Of a stretch of DNA of 64,000 nt, positions 55,223 to 61,887 are shown piece by piece. The stretch is from Acidovorax radicis N35 (GTDB lineage Bacteria; Pseudomonadota; Gammaproteobacteria; Burkholderiales; Burkholderiaceae_C): NCBI RefSeq assembly GCF_000204195.1, contig NZ_AFBG01000016.1:62001-126000 (forward strand). Reading direction: 5' to 3'. A program made the position numbers and the translations under genes. Position 1 is the stretch's first letter. Each line of letters begins with the position of its first letter. A model generated the notes under the pieces. It was not told the DNA's origin. It saw only the letters and a program-made list of their open reading frames with translations, and searched no databases.

Positions 55223-55831
55223 TCAACGCCCGGCCAGCAGCGCCCGCACGTTTTCATCCATCGGCACCGCATAGTTGTGCGCAGCCACCACGGTGTTGCC
55301 CACCGGGTTCACCAGCTTGAGGCTGATGTACACCACCGACGTGGACACCGCATACGTGCCCACCACCACGGCCTGCGCGTCCTGCGCCTGGCTCACCTCG
55401 CGCACCTCGCGCGAGAGCAGCAGCTCGCCCTGGTCGCGCTGCAGCAACAGGTTCTCGCGCAGTTTCACCTCGGTCACCTTCAGGCCCCGGTGCACCATGC
55501 GGCCCGCGATCTGCTCGGAGAAGATACGGCCCAGCCGCGATGACTCAGTGAGCCGGTCCACACTGACCAGCGTGGCCACCAGCACGGGCTGGTTGGCGTC
55601 CAGCGGTGCGTATTGCAGCAACGCATCGGTGGCGCGGTCGTTCAGCTCGATGAGGTTGCTGCGCGATATTCCGCCCGCCCGGTCACCGTAGTAGTAGCTG
55701 TGCATCGGGTTGGTCACGCAGCCCTGCAGCAGGCCCATTGCCACGAATGCCACCAACGAGAACGCCACAGCGGGCGCCCAGGTCGGCGCCCGGGTCGGCA
55801 CCCTGTCGCAGAAGGATGGCCGGGCCGTCAT
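55223..55831 (-). CDS. FlgO-like outer-membrane lipoprotein
   Basis: 202 residues. A lipobox-like LLQGC near residue 38 follows a hydrophobic stretch (AVAFSLVAFVAMGLLQGC), longer than a usual lipoprotein leader, so the true start may be internal. The body (NLIELNDRATDALLQ, VLVATLVSVDRLTESSRLGRIFSEQIAGRM, VVVGTYAVSTSVVYISLKLV) fits the FlgO domain. FlgO-type lipoproteins support outer-membrane integrity around the flagellum, in keeping with flhDC nearby. Its start overlaps the stop of the upstream gene (ATGA). Confidence 0.8.
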   Translation of the reverse strand: MTARPSFCDRVPTRAPTWAPAVAFSLVAFVAMGLLQGCVTNPMHSYYYGDRAGGISRSNLIELNDRATDALLQYAPLDANQPVLVATLVSVDRLTESSRLGRIFSEQIAGRMVHRGLKVTEVKLRENLLLQRDQGELLLSREVREVSQAQDAQAVVVGTYAVSTSVVYISLKLVNPVGNTVVAAHNYAVPMDENVRALLAGR

Positions 55832-56586
55832 GGTGCAACCACCCGCCAGGTTTTCACGGGCGTGGGCGGCGGGGGTGCGGGCGGGGGCGGTGGGGGCATC
55901 TCGGGCGCCTTGGTCTTGTAGAGCACCGAATCCTCCTGCTCGATGTAGTACACATCGGCGGTGCGCGCCAGATAGCGGTCCCCGCCCTCCAGCGACGTGG
56001 TGATCAGCACCTCGGTGCGCGTGGGGCCGCCTGCGGCCGGCCCGCTGATGGCGTACTGCGTGAGGTCGGTCACCAGGCCCAGGGCCGTGACACCGGCCAG
56101 CATCGAGCCCGCGCTCTGGTGGTACAGGTACCAGTCGCGCGCCACGCCCACGCCCAGCGCCAGGCGCGTCCAGGGCAAGGGGCCCATGCTGTTGACCCGC
56201 GCCTCGTGCTGCACCAGCTGCGTCTCGAACGTCATGGTGACCGCCGTAGGCTGGGTGGACAACGTCACGCCCTTGTCCAGCAGCCGCGTGATCAGCAGCT
56301 TGCGAAACCCGTTGTTGAAGCTCGTATCGCCCGCGGACGGCGCCACATAGATGGGGTACTCACCCGCAGGCCAGGCGCTGATCTTGCCGGCCACGCGGCT
56401 GGCCACGTCGTCGGCCAGCACATCCCAGTGGTGCACGGCGCGCGCCTTTTTCTGGTCGCTGACGGGGTAGTTGTCGGCACGCGGCACGTCCAGGGACGAG
56501 CAGCCCCCCAGCAGCAGCACGGCCGCCACGGCGGCGGTGGCAGCCGCCCAGAACGGCACCCGGGCGAGGGATCGGTGGTGTTTCAT
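55828..56586 (-). CDS. Lipoprotein of unknown function, partner of the FlgO-like protein
   Basis: 252 residues with lipoprotein signal ATAAVAAVLLLGGCSSLDVP (lipobox LLGGC). Mature part contains GEYPIYVAPSAGDTSFNNGF and TRLLDKGVTLSTQPTAVTMT, then a Pro-rich segment PPPPPPAPPPPTPVK near the C-terminus. No family recognised. Tightly coupled upstream of the FlgO-like gene and therefore probably part of the same envelope function. Confidence 0.78.
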   Translation of the reverse strand: MKHHRSLARVPFWAAATAAVAAVLLLGGCSSLDVPRADNYPVSDQKKARAVHHWDVLADDVASRVAGKISAWPAGEYPIYVAPSAGDTSFNNGFRKLLITRLLDKGVTLSTQPTAVTMTFETQLVQHEARVNSMGPLPWTRLALGVGVARDWYLYHQSAGSMLAGVTALGLVTDLTQYAISGPAAGGPTRTEVLITTSLEGGDRYLARTADVYYIEQEDSVLYKTKAPEMPPPPPPAPPPPTPVKTWRVVAP

Positions 56587-56790
56587 GCGCACGAGCCCCT
56601 GGTAGTGGTGGTATTGAAGGTGACGGCGAAAAGGTGCATGCGGTCCAATGGCATTGCGCCATCCTAGTGGGGGGAGGCAGCGGCCATCGGCCAATAAGCG
56701 CCGGATTTGCATCGCACTTTGGCGGCGCCCCCTGCACAGCAGGGGTGGGCACCTACACAACCCCGGCAACACCTGCCGCACAATCCGCGC

Positions 56791-58200
56791 ATGACCGCGC
56801 CCGCCGCCCCCCCGTTGCCGCCCAACTCATCCCCCGCCCCGCTCGCGGCCGAGCCCGCACCGGAGGCCACGCCGGCAACCAGCAGCCCCGGCGCAGGCAC
56901 GCCGCACCCACCGGCGCCACCATCGCTGGCCCCCACGGCCCAGCCCGCCCCTCCCCCACCAGCCACACCCGAAACCACGGCAACCGCCACCGGGGCCACC
57001 ACTGCCCAGGCGCCCGCGCAGGCTACCGCCGCGCCCACCCCCCACCCCGATGCGGCCGCCACCGCATCCACCCCCGCCAGCGCATTCCTCCCCGGCCCGC
57101 TCATGCTCCACATGCCCGTGGACGTGCGCAACCTCTCGCTCGCGCTGCTGGCGCTGTTTGCCAGCGTGGCCCTGCTCCACTGGGCCAGCGCCGTGTTCAT
57201 CCCCATCATGCTCAGCCTGCTGCTCACCACCGCCCTGCGGCCCGTGGTGGAAGTCTTGCGGCGCTGTTATGTGCCCCGCTGGCTGGGGGCGGGTGTGTTG
57301 CTGATCGCCATCGTGTTTGGCTTGGCCAGCGCCGCCTGGTCGCTGAGCGACGGCGCCGCGCAACTGGTGGACTCGCTGCCCGTGGCCGCCAAGAAGGTGC
57401 GCGACAGCATCAAGGCGCGCAGCGGCGCCAGCAGCCCGCTCGACACCATGCAAAAGGCCGCCACGCAGATCGAACAGGCCGCCAACGAAAACAGCGCCGC
57501 CGCCAGCCCACCCCGGCGCGGCGTGCAGCGCGTGGTGGTAGAGCGCCCCCCCTTCAACATCCGCGACTACCTGTGGAGCGGCACCATGGGGCTCATGTCT
57601 GCGCTGGGGCAGCTCACGGTGGTGGTGTTTCTCACCTTCTTTGCGCTGGCCTCAGGCAACCTGTTTCGCAGCAAGCTGCTGCGCATCGCGGGCACCAGCC
57701 TGGAGCGGCGCAAGGTCACCATCCACGTGCTGGAAGACATCACCAACCAGATCCAGCGCTACCTGATGGTGCAGGTGTTCACCAGCGTGCTGGTGGGTGT
57801 GGCCACCGGCCTTGCCTACTGGGCCCTGGGCCTGGAGAACGCCGCCGTGTGGGGCGTGGTGGCCGGGGTGCTCAACCTCGCACCCTACATCGGCTCGGCC
57901 CTGGTCACGGGCGCATCGGCCCTGGTGGCCTTCCTGCAGTTCGGCACCCTGGACATGGCCCTGGCCATCGGCGGCGCATCCATGGTCATCCACACGCTGG
58001 TGGGCAACCTGCTCACCCCCTGGCTCACCAGCCGCACCAGCAGCATGAGCCCCGTGGCCGTGTTCGTCAGCGTGCTCGCCTGGGGCTGGCTGTGGGGCCT
58101 GTGGGGCCTGCTGCTGGGCATCCCGGTGATGATGGCCGTGAAGGCCGTCTGCGACCGGGTGGAGGATTTGAAGGCGGTGGGGGAGTTGCTGGGGGATTGA
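56791..58200 (+). CDS. AI-2E family permease (PerM-like) with long Pro/Ala-rich N-terminus
   Basis: 469 residues. The first 105 or so are a disordered Pro/Ala/Thr tail; membrane segments begin at MPVDVRNLSLALLALFASV. The family body shows ADHRPA-free but typical segments such as VVVFLTFFALASGNLF, TIHVLEDITNQIQRYLMVQVF, WGVVAGVLNLAPYIGSAL, NLLTPWLTSRTSSMSPVAVF and LGIPVMMAVKAV. Family members export AI-2-like signals or act as Na/H antiporters. An internal start near 57100 would remove the tail, but the tail keeps coding bias. Confidence 0.85.
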   Translation: MTAPAAPPLPPNSSPAPLAAEPAPEATPATSSPGAGTPHPPAPPSLAPTAQPAPPPPATPETTATATGATTAQAPAQATAAPTPHPDAAATASTPASAFLPGPLMLHMPVDVRNLSLALLALFASVALLHWASAVFIPIMLSLLLTTALRPVVEVLRRCYVPRWLGAGVLLIAIVFGLASAAWSLSDGAAQLVDSLPVAAKKVRDSIKARSGASSPLDTMQKAATQIEQAANENSAAASPPRRGVQRVVVERPPFNIRDYLWSGTMGLMSALGQLTVVVFLTFFALASGNLFRSKLLRIAGTSLERRKVTIHVLEDITNQIQRYLMVQVFTSVLVGVATGLAYWALGLENAAVWGVVAGVLNLAPYIGSALVTGASALVAFLQFGTLDMALAIGGASMVIHTLVGNLLTPWLTSRTSSMSPVAVFVSVLAWGWLWGLWGLLLGIPVMMAVKAVCDRVEDLKAVGELLGD

Positions 58201-58405
58201 GGGGCCGGGTGGGCGGTCAGGCTGTCGCCCAGTGGGCGGCTGTGTTCTACCGTGATGCTGCGGTTGCTGGTCCATTTCACCAAGGCAACCAATGCAAGGC
58301 CGGGCAACGCTGGGGACGCTGGCGTGTGACTTGTAATCTGGCCCCGGCAAAGACGAGGACCAAGGCCAGCAGGGTGTGGAGCCTGCTGGCCTTGCCGGGT
58401 TTGGA

Positions 58406-58466
58406 GCCAAATTGGCCGCTAGCGCTTGATAGACAGGCGCTACCAGCTATCAATTTAGGAGTTTTC
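58406..58466. repeat. Family-1 palindromic repeat
   Basis: ccaaattggccgctagcgct ... caggcgctaccagctatcaa, followed by a second tagctgcc. Carries the ccaaattggcc flank also seen at 23722 and 48946. Confidence 0.8.
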
Positions 58467-58510
58467 AATAGCTGCCAACCAAACCCCGGTGGGGAGTGTT
58501 GCGCGGTTGA

Positions 58511-58600
58511 GGCAAAAGGCAAGACCTGACCCTAATAAGTAACTGTGCCACGGCCACGGGACAGGGTGCTCTACCAGGTGGGCGCGCACCCTGTTCAGCT
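58511..58600. mobile_element. Mosaic remnant of the REP-associated transposase element
   Basis: 58511-58532 repeats the outer end of the transposase element (ggcaaaaggcaagacctgac and cc). 58544-58600 is about 57 bp nearly identical to 61007-61063 inside the transposase gene (tctaccaggtgggcgcgcac). The order end-then-fragment is the reverse of the intact element, so this is a rearranged relic. Confidence 0.75.
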
Positions 58601-58628
58601 CCTTGAGAATGCAATAGGTGTCACGGAT

Positions 58629-58856
58629 TCAGTCTGAGTTTGGCCCCTTCTTTGTCCCCACTTCCTCAGACTCTTTCGAGCTAGAGTTGACTCCTTGCGC
58701 CAAGACTAATGCGGCCAACACGCACAGTCCACTTAAGATCAGCAATGTGACATCAACCCACATCGGGGCTACTGCTGTGAACACTCTTTGCATTATCAGG
58801 AGTACTGCGCCAACCAATAGAAAAAGCAGTCCAGCTATTTGTCGAGGAGTTTTCAT
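58629..58856 (-). CDS. Small two-span membrane protein, candidate immunity protein
   Basis: 75 residues from the ATG at 58856, overlapping the stop of the orphan Rhs tip (ATGA). Two membrane spans (IAGLLFLLVGAVLLIMQRV and WVDVTLLILSGLCVLAALVL) and a charged tail SSSKESEEVGTKKGP. No family recognised. Position immediately after an Rhs tip is where cognate immunity genes lie; a membrane-embedded immunity protein would fit a membrane-acting toxin. Confidence 0.6.
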   Translation of the reverse strand: MKTPRQIAGLLFLLVGAVLLIMQRVFTAVAPMWVDVTLLILSGLCVLAALVLAQGVNSSSKESEEVGTKKGPNSD

Positions 58857-59428
58857 TTGGCCTCGCAAACCGGAGGTTTGATCTCGCAATGCTCAAGCAA
58901 TGGACCGATTGCATAACCAAGTGAACTAACGGCAGTAACTGGGTTGGTGAAAACGGAAACACCGCGCACAATCCAACTCATGGCTCGCGCCCCTGCGCCC
59001 AATTGCAGCGCAACTTTAGGTACTTGATTAGCAACCGTATTGCCAGCGACGGCGCCACCGCCCTTCACCACAACACCTACACCCAAGATGCACGCAGTGC
59101 TGTAGGTCTTTGTTTCGCTGAAGTATGGACCAGGCAAACCAGCAGCAGCCAAACCAGCCGCACACATGGGATCCGTCGAACCATCACAAATACCTCGCTT
59201 GGTAATAGTGAAGTTTGGGTCGTATTTATCACCGTCTCGGCCATAGGGTATCCCTGCAACACGGTCCGCCATCGCACTGATGCCATCAAGGCCCTGCGGA
59301 TCAATCATGCTCAGCGGATTGCCCCCCACATAGGTAAACGGATTCCACCCCCCATCCAACCCAATGGGATCCCCCTGCGTATACCGCCCCGTCCTGCTGT
59401 CATAGCTGCGGTGGTAGTTGTAGTGCAC
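58853..59428 (-). CDS. Orphan Rhs C-terminal tip with variable toxin-like domain
   Basis: About 190 residues from a GTG at 59428; the frame stays open upstream to about 59480, directly after the Sel1 gene stop. Begins within the Rhs core end: VHYNYHRSYDSRTGRYTQGD, PIGLDGGWNPFTYVGGNPLS, DPQGL. The following 145 residues are unrelated to the main Rhs tip and include Gly/Ala/Val-rich hydrophobic stretches (ACILGVGVVVKGGGAVAG; VFTNPVTAVSSLGYAIGPLL). No upstream core, so it cannot act alone; it is a displaced cassette available for recombination. Toxin activity is unknown. Confidence 0.72.
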   Translation of the reverse strand: MHYNYHRSYDSRTGRYTQGDPIGLDGGWNPFTYVGGNPLSMIDPQGLDGISAMADRVAGIPYGRDGDKYDPNFTITKRGICDGSTDPMCAAGLAAAGLPGPYFSETKTYSTACILGVGVVVKGGGAVAGNTVANQVPKVALQLGAGARAMSWIVRGVSVFTNPVTAVSSLGYAIGPLLEHCEIKPPVCEAK

Positions 59429-59480
59429 ATTCGTCTCGCTGTCGCACTGGGCAGTTCCGTCAGTCGTCTTGTTTGCATTC

Positions 59481-60092
59481 CTATGGGTTGGAGTTGAGAT
59501 ATTCTTCCGCTTGCCAACACCCGAGTTGAGATGATTTTCTCATCATTTCTTTTACATGCCGTCGCGATTCCGCCGCATCGGAAGTATTCTCCAGAAATAA
59601 CGCCGCATAGTAAATGGCCAGCGGCCATTCTGCCTTAACGGCCTCGTTTAACCAGTACAGTTCTAAATCAGAATCTCGTTTTTGCCCGCAGTCTCCGTGG
59701 GCGAATATCCGCGACAAATGAAATTGAGCCTCTGCGCATCCTTCCTCGGCCAACTGCAAGAACAGGGAAAAAGCACGAGAATTATCAACGGGCGCCCCGT
59801 CACCAAATTGCAATAAATAGGCCAATTTAAGTCTATATTCTGCAATTCCAGCGGTCGCCCTGGATTCAATTATCTGGACATATCGTCGCTTGTACCGAAC
59901 TGCCGCGAGCTCATCTTTTTCAACCCCATCGCCGTCCCGAAAAATTAGTGACAGGTAGAGAAATGCCTCCTCACAATCGCTTTTGGCCAACTCTAAAAAT
60001 TGCGTCAAAGCAATAGACATTCTGTCAGTCTCGTAGCTGTCGACTGCAGCACGAAGTAATTCCGCTTGGCTTGCTGGGTCTTCGTTAGTCAT
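59481..60092 (-). CDS. Sel1/TPR-repeat protein, candidate immunity protein
   Basis: 203 residues from MTNEDPASQAELL (ATGA overlap with the upstream toxin-fragment gene). Helical repeats resembling Sel1: CEEAFLYLSLIFRDGDGVEKD, AEYRLKLAYLLQFGDGAPVD, CAEAQFHLSRIFAHGDCG and WPLAIYYAALFLE. Cytoplasmic, acidic. Sel1-like proteins are known as immunity partners of polymorphic toxins, and coupling to the preceding toxin-like gene supports that role here. AT-richer than the housekeeping genes, suggesting transfer. Confidence 0.75.
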   Translation of the reverse strand: MTNEDPASQAELLRAAVDSYETDRMSIALTQFLELAKSDCEEAFLYLSLIFRDGDGVEKDELAAVRYKRRYVQIIESRATAGIAEYRLKLAYLLQFGDGAPVDNSRAFSLFLQLAEEGCAEAQFHLSRIFAHGDCGQKRDSDLELYWLNEAVKAEWPLAIYYAALFLENTSDAAESRRHVKEMMRKSSQLGCWQAEEYLNSNP

Positions 60093-60475
60093 TCGCACAC
60101 ATCGCCGAGGTTATTCAGGAAATCTGCATTACACGTCTCTTCATAGCTATTCGACATGAGAGCGCCAAATAGTGTGCCACCCAGGGTCAAATACCGAGCT
60201 CTAATTCTTGGAAGTCGTTCAGGACGGTGATGAAAAACTTCTCTGGCAGCCTTGGAGAGGTACTTCGTTTCGTTAGGATTCAAACTTTTGCAGACCTTGA
60301 GTTCCTTCTTAGTGAAATTACCCTCTGGATCAAGCGCCTTATTGTTCGTGACATCCCAACGTTTATTCGGATCATCATTTATGTGTACATGATATGCCGT
60401 TTTCCCATCTACTTGGGTCGTGTGCTCACCGTAGTTGGTGCCGCCTTTTGGCATAGGGTTAGCATGAAATTCCAC
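60089..60475 (-). pseudogene. Displaced Rhs toxin-tip fragment, 5' side cut at the transposase element
   Basis: About 128 residues from a GTG at 60475, starting VEFHANPMPKGGTNYGEH with TAYHVHINDDPNKRWDVTNN and ALDPEGNFTKKELKVCKSLN. In frame just upstream lies YKKDG and then a TGA that coincides with the edge of the transposase element (60499). The His-rich N-terminal part looks like a nuclease-type polymorphic toxin domain, but I cannot name the family. It has lost its Rhs core and is probably silent unless rejoined by recombination. Followed by the Sel1-like gene (ATGA overlap). Confidence 0.65.
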
Positions 60476-60498
60476 ACCGTCCTTTTTGTACGGTCAAA

Positions 60499-60521
60499 GG
60501 GGTCAGGTCTTGCCTTTTGCC
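60499..60521. repeat. Left inverted repeat of the REP-associated transposase element
   Basis: 23 bp beginning GGGGTCAGGTCTTGCC; perfect inverse of 61486-61508. Confidence 0.9.
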
Positions 60522-60541
60522 CCAACCCCTTCAGATAAGCA

Positions 60542-61423
60542 CTACTCAGAACCAGCCAATATCGCAGCCCGATGTGCCGACACGATACGGCTGACACGCG
60601 ACACGGACAAGCCCAATTGGCGCGCGATCTCTGACAGGCTGATTTGTGACGCGTAGTGCGCCTGCACCAAGGCCCGATCCCGCGTGGGGCACTCGGCAAG
60701 CCAGTCTTGCAGGCTCTTGGGGCTGGCACGCTGTTGTTTGGGGATTTCTTTGGCGCTCACGGCGCGGTCACTGGCCAGCGCCTGCATGCGCAGCACGAAG
60801 TCTTCATTGCCCAGATACATTTGCTGGCGCAAGCCCTGGGCCCAAAGTTGAACCCCCTGCCCCGCTTGCACCAACGCGACATAAGCCTGGGCCGCCTGAG
60901 CCCTTGCCTGTGCATCCTGTGCATCGCGCCCCAGCAGATAGCCCCACACGGCCTGGGCATCCAGCCAATCAGGCGCAGGGCTCAGACCCGCCAGCGCGTG
61001 GTAACTGCACCACGGCCACTGGGCAGGATGCTCTACCAGGTGGGCGCGCACCCTGTTCAGCTCCACATAGCGGCACACCTCCAGAAGGTAGGCATCCCGG
61101 TCCACCAGGATGGCTTTGAACCGCCCTTGAAAAAGATGCCCCACCTTGCCGTGGCGCCGATTAAAGCGCTGGGTATAGACACCATTGATATGGCGCATCA
61201 AAAGCGACAAGTTCGGTTGCCGGGTGTGCAGCACAAAGTGGTAGTGGTTGTCCATAAAGCACCAAGCCACTGCACATGCATCAAAGCGATGCAGCGCTTG
61301 GTCCAAAACGCTCAACAGGTCTTCACGGTCAACGTCACCCACAAAGATGGGTTCACGCCGGTCTCCCCGCGAAGTCACGTGATACACCGCACCTGGAAAC
61401 TCGATTCGCAGGGGTCTTGCCAT
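60542..61423 (-). CDS. REP-associated tyrosine transposase (Y1 HUH) with C-terminal helix-turn-helix
   Basis: 293 residues from MARPLRIEFPGAVYHVTSRG. HUH motif NHYHFVLH (H60, H62), catalytic tyrosine Y83 in HINGVYTQRFNRRHGKVGHL, LFQGRFKAILVDRDAYLLEV. The C-terminus has an HTH, SLSEIARQLGLSVSRVSRIV, that may bind the repeat ends. The gene is intact. RAYTs mobilise or process REP-type palindromes, and this genome region is rich in palindromic repeats. No strong Shine-Dalgarno sequence. Confidence 0.92.
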   Translation of the reverse strand: MARPLRIEFPGAVYHVTSRGDRREPIFVGDVDREDLLSVLDQALHRFDACAVAWCFMDNHYHFVLHTRQPNLSLLMRHINGVYTQRFNRRHGKVGHLFQGRFKAILVDRDAYLLEVCRYVELNRVRAHLVEHPAQWPWCSYHALAGLSPAPDWLDAQAVWGYLLGRDAQDAQARAQAAQAYVALVQAGQGVQLWAQGLRQQMYLGNEDFVLRMQALASDRAVSAKEIPKQQRASPKSLQDWLAECPTRDRALVQAHYASQISLSEIARQLGLSVSRVSRIVSAHRAAILAGSE

Positions 61424-61485
61424 GTTCAAGCCTTTGGAAACTCACTGATCAATCTGATGGTGCGAGAGAGTTTCTATGGGTTGAT

Positions 61486-61508
61486 GGCAAAAGGCAAGAC
61501 CTGACCCC
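61486..61508. repeat. Right inverted repeat of the RAYT element
   Basis: 23 bp ending AAGACCTGACCCC; perfect inverse of 60499-60521. Confidence 0.9.
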
Positions 61509-61561
61509 ACCGACCCCTTGACCCCACCGACCCCTTCAATCCCATTGGCATCTACCATGCA

Positions 61562-61879
61562 TCATCGAAGACCAAGCAAATTTACGACCTCTTTTGGATT
61601 AACATAATAGCAGCGCACCATGTGATTGCAATAATCTGCGATTGTATTAATAACAAGCGCGCCGCTATTTATTTCAGTCGTGATTTTTCGATTGGCAACA
61701 TCTCGGATGTCATCGTTTAATTGATCAAACTCACTGCGCAAAAAATCAGAAACTCGTGCGGATTGGAAATCGCTCGCGAAATTCATGTCTGGCCTAATCT
61801 CTTCAATTGCCAAGCCAAAAATTTCCGCAATTCTCGCTCGAGCGTGCAAACAAATAACTTCTTCAGACACGGGGGGCAT
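61562..61879 (-). CDS. Acyl-carrier-protein-like small protein, candidate Rhs immunity protein
   Basis: 105 residues from the ATG at 61879, eight bases after the Rhs stop, with GAGG upstream. The pattern HARARIAEIFGLAIEEIRPDM, NFASDFQSARVSDFLRSEFD and ITTEINSGALVINTIADYCN follows the helix layout of acyl carrier proteins (helix I, the loop that carries DSL in true ACPs, and the end TI/V.DYI). The DSL serine motif is altered to SDFQSAR, so phosphopantetheine attachment is doubtful. Its location makes it the likely immunity protein for the main Rhs tip. AT-rich compared with the core genome. Confidence 0.62.
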   Translation of the reverse strand: MPPVSEEVICLHARARIAEIFGLAIEEIRPDMNFASDFQSARVSDFLRSEFDQLNDDIRDVANRKITTEINSGALVINTIADYCNHMVRCYYVNPKEVVNLLGLR

Positions 61880-61887
61880 TGATACCT

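Larger units (their letters stand above)
58201..58628. other. Gene-free interval with stacked repeat remnants
   Basis: About 430 bp. Holds a family-1 repeat (58406-58466), an inverted-repeat end like that of the transposase element (58511-58532) and a short piece of the transposase gene (58544-58600). No intact gene. Confidence 0.65.
60499..61508. mobile_element. REP-associated tyrosine transposase (RAYT) element with 23-bp perfect inverted ends
   Basis: A single transposase gene enclosed by perfect 23-bp inverted repeats at 60499-60521 and 61486-61508, about 1.0 kb in total. A third copy of the end sequence is at 58511. Just outside the right end lies a tandem duplication (gaccccaccgacccctt twice, 61504-61537). 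The element separates the ACP-like gene from the displaced toxin tip. Confidence 0.8.

Noticed and set aside
58511..61537. CRISPR array suggested by recurring short repeats near the Rhs region
   Set aside because: The repeats are only the inverted ends of the transposase element and one short tandem duplication; there is no regular repeat-spacer spacing and no cas gene.
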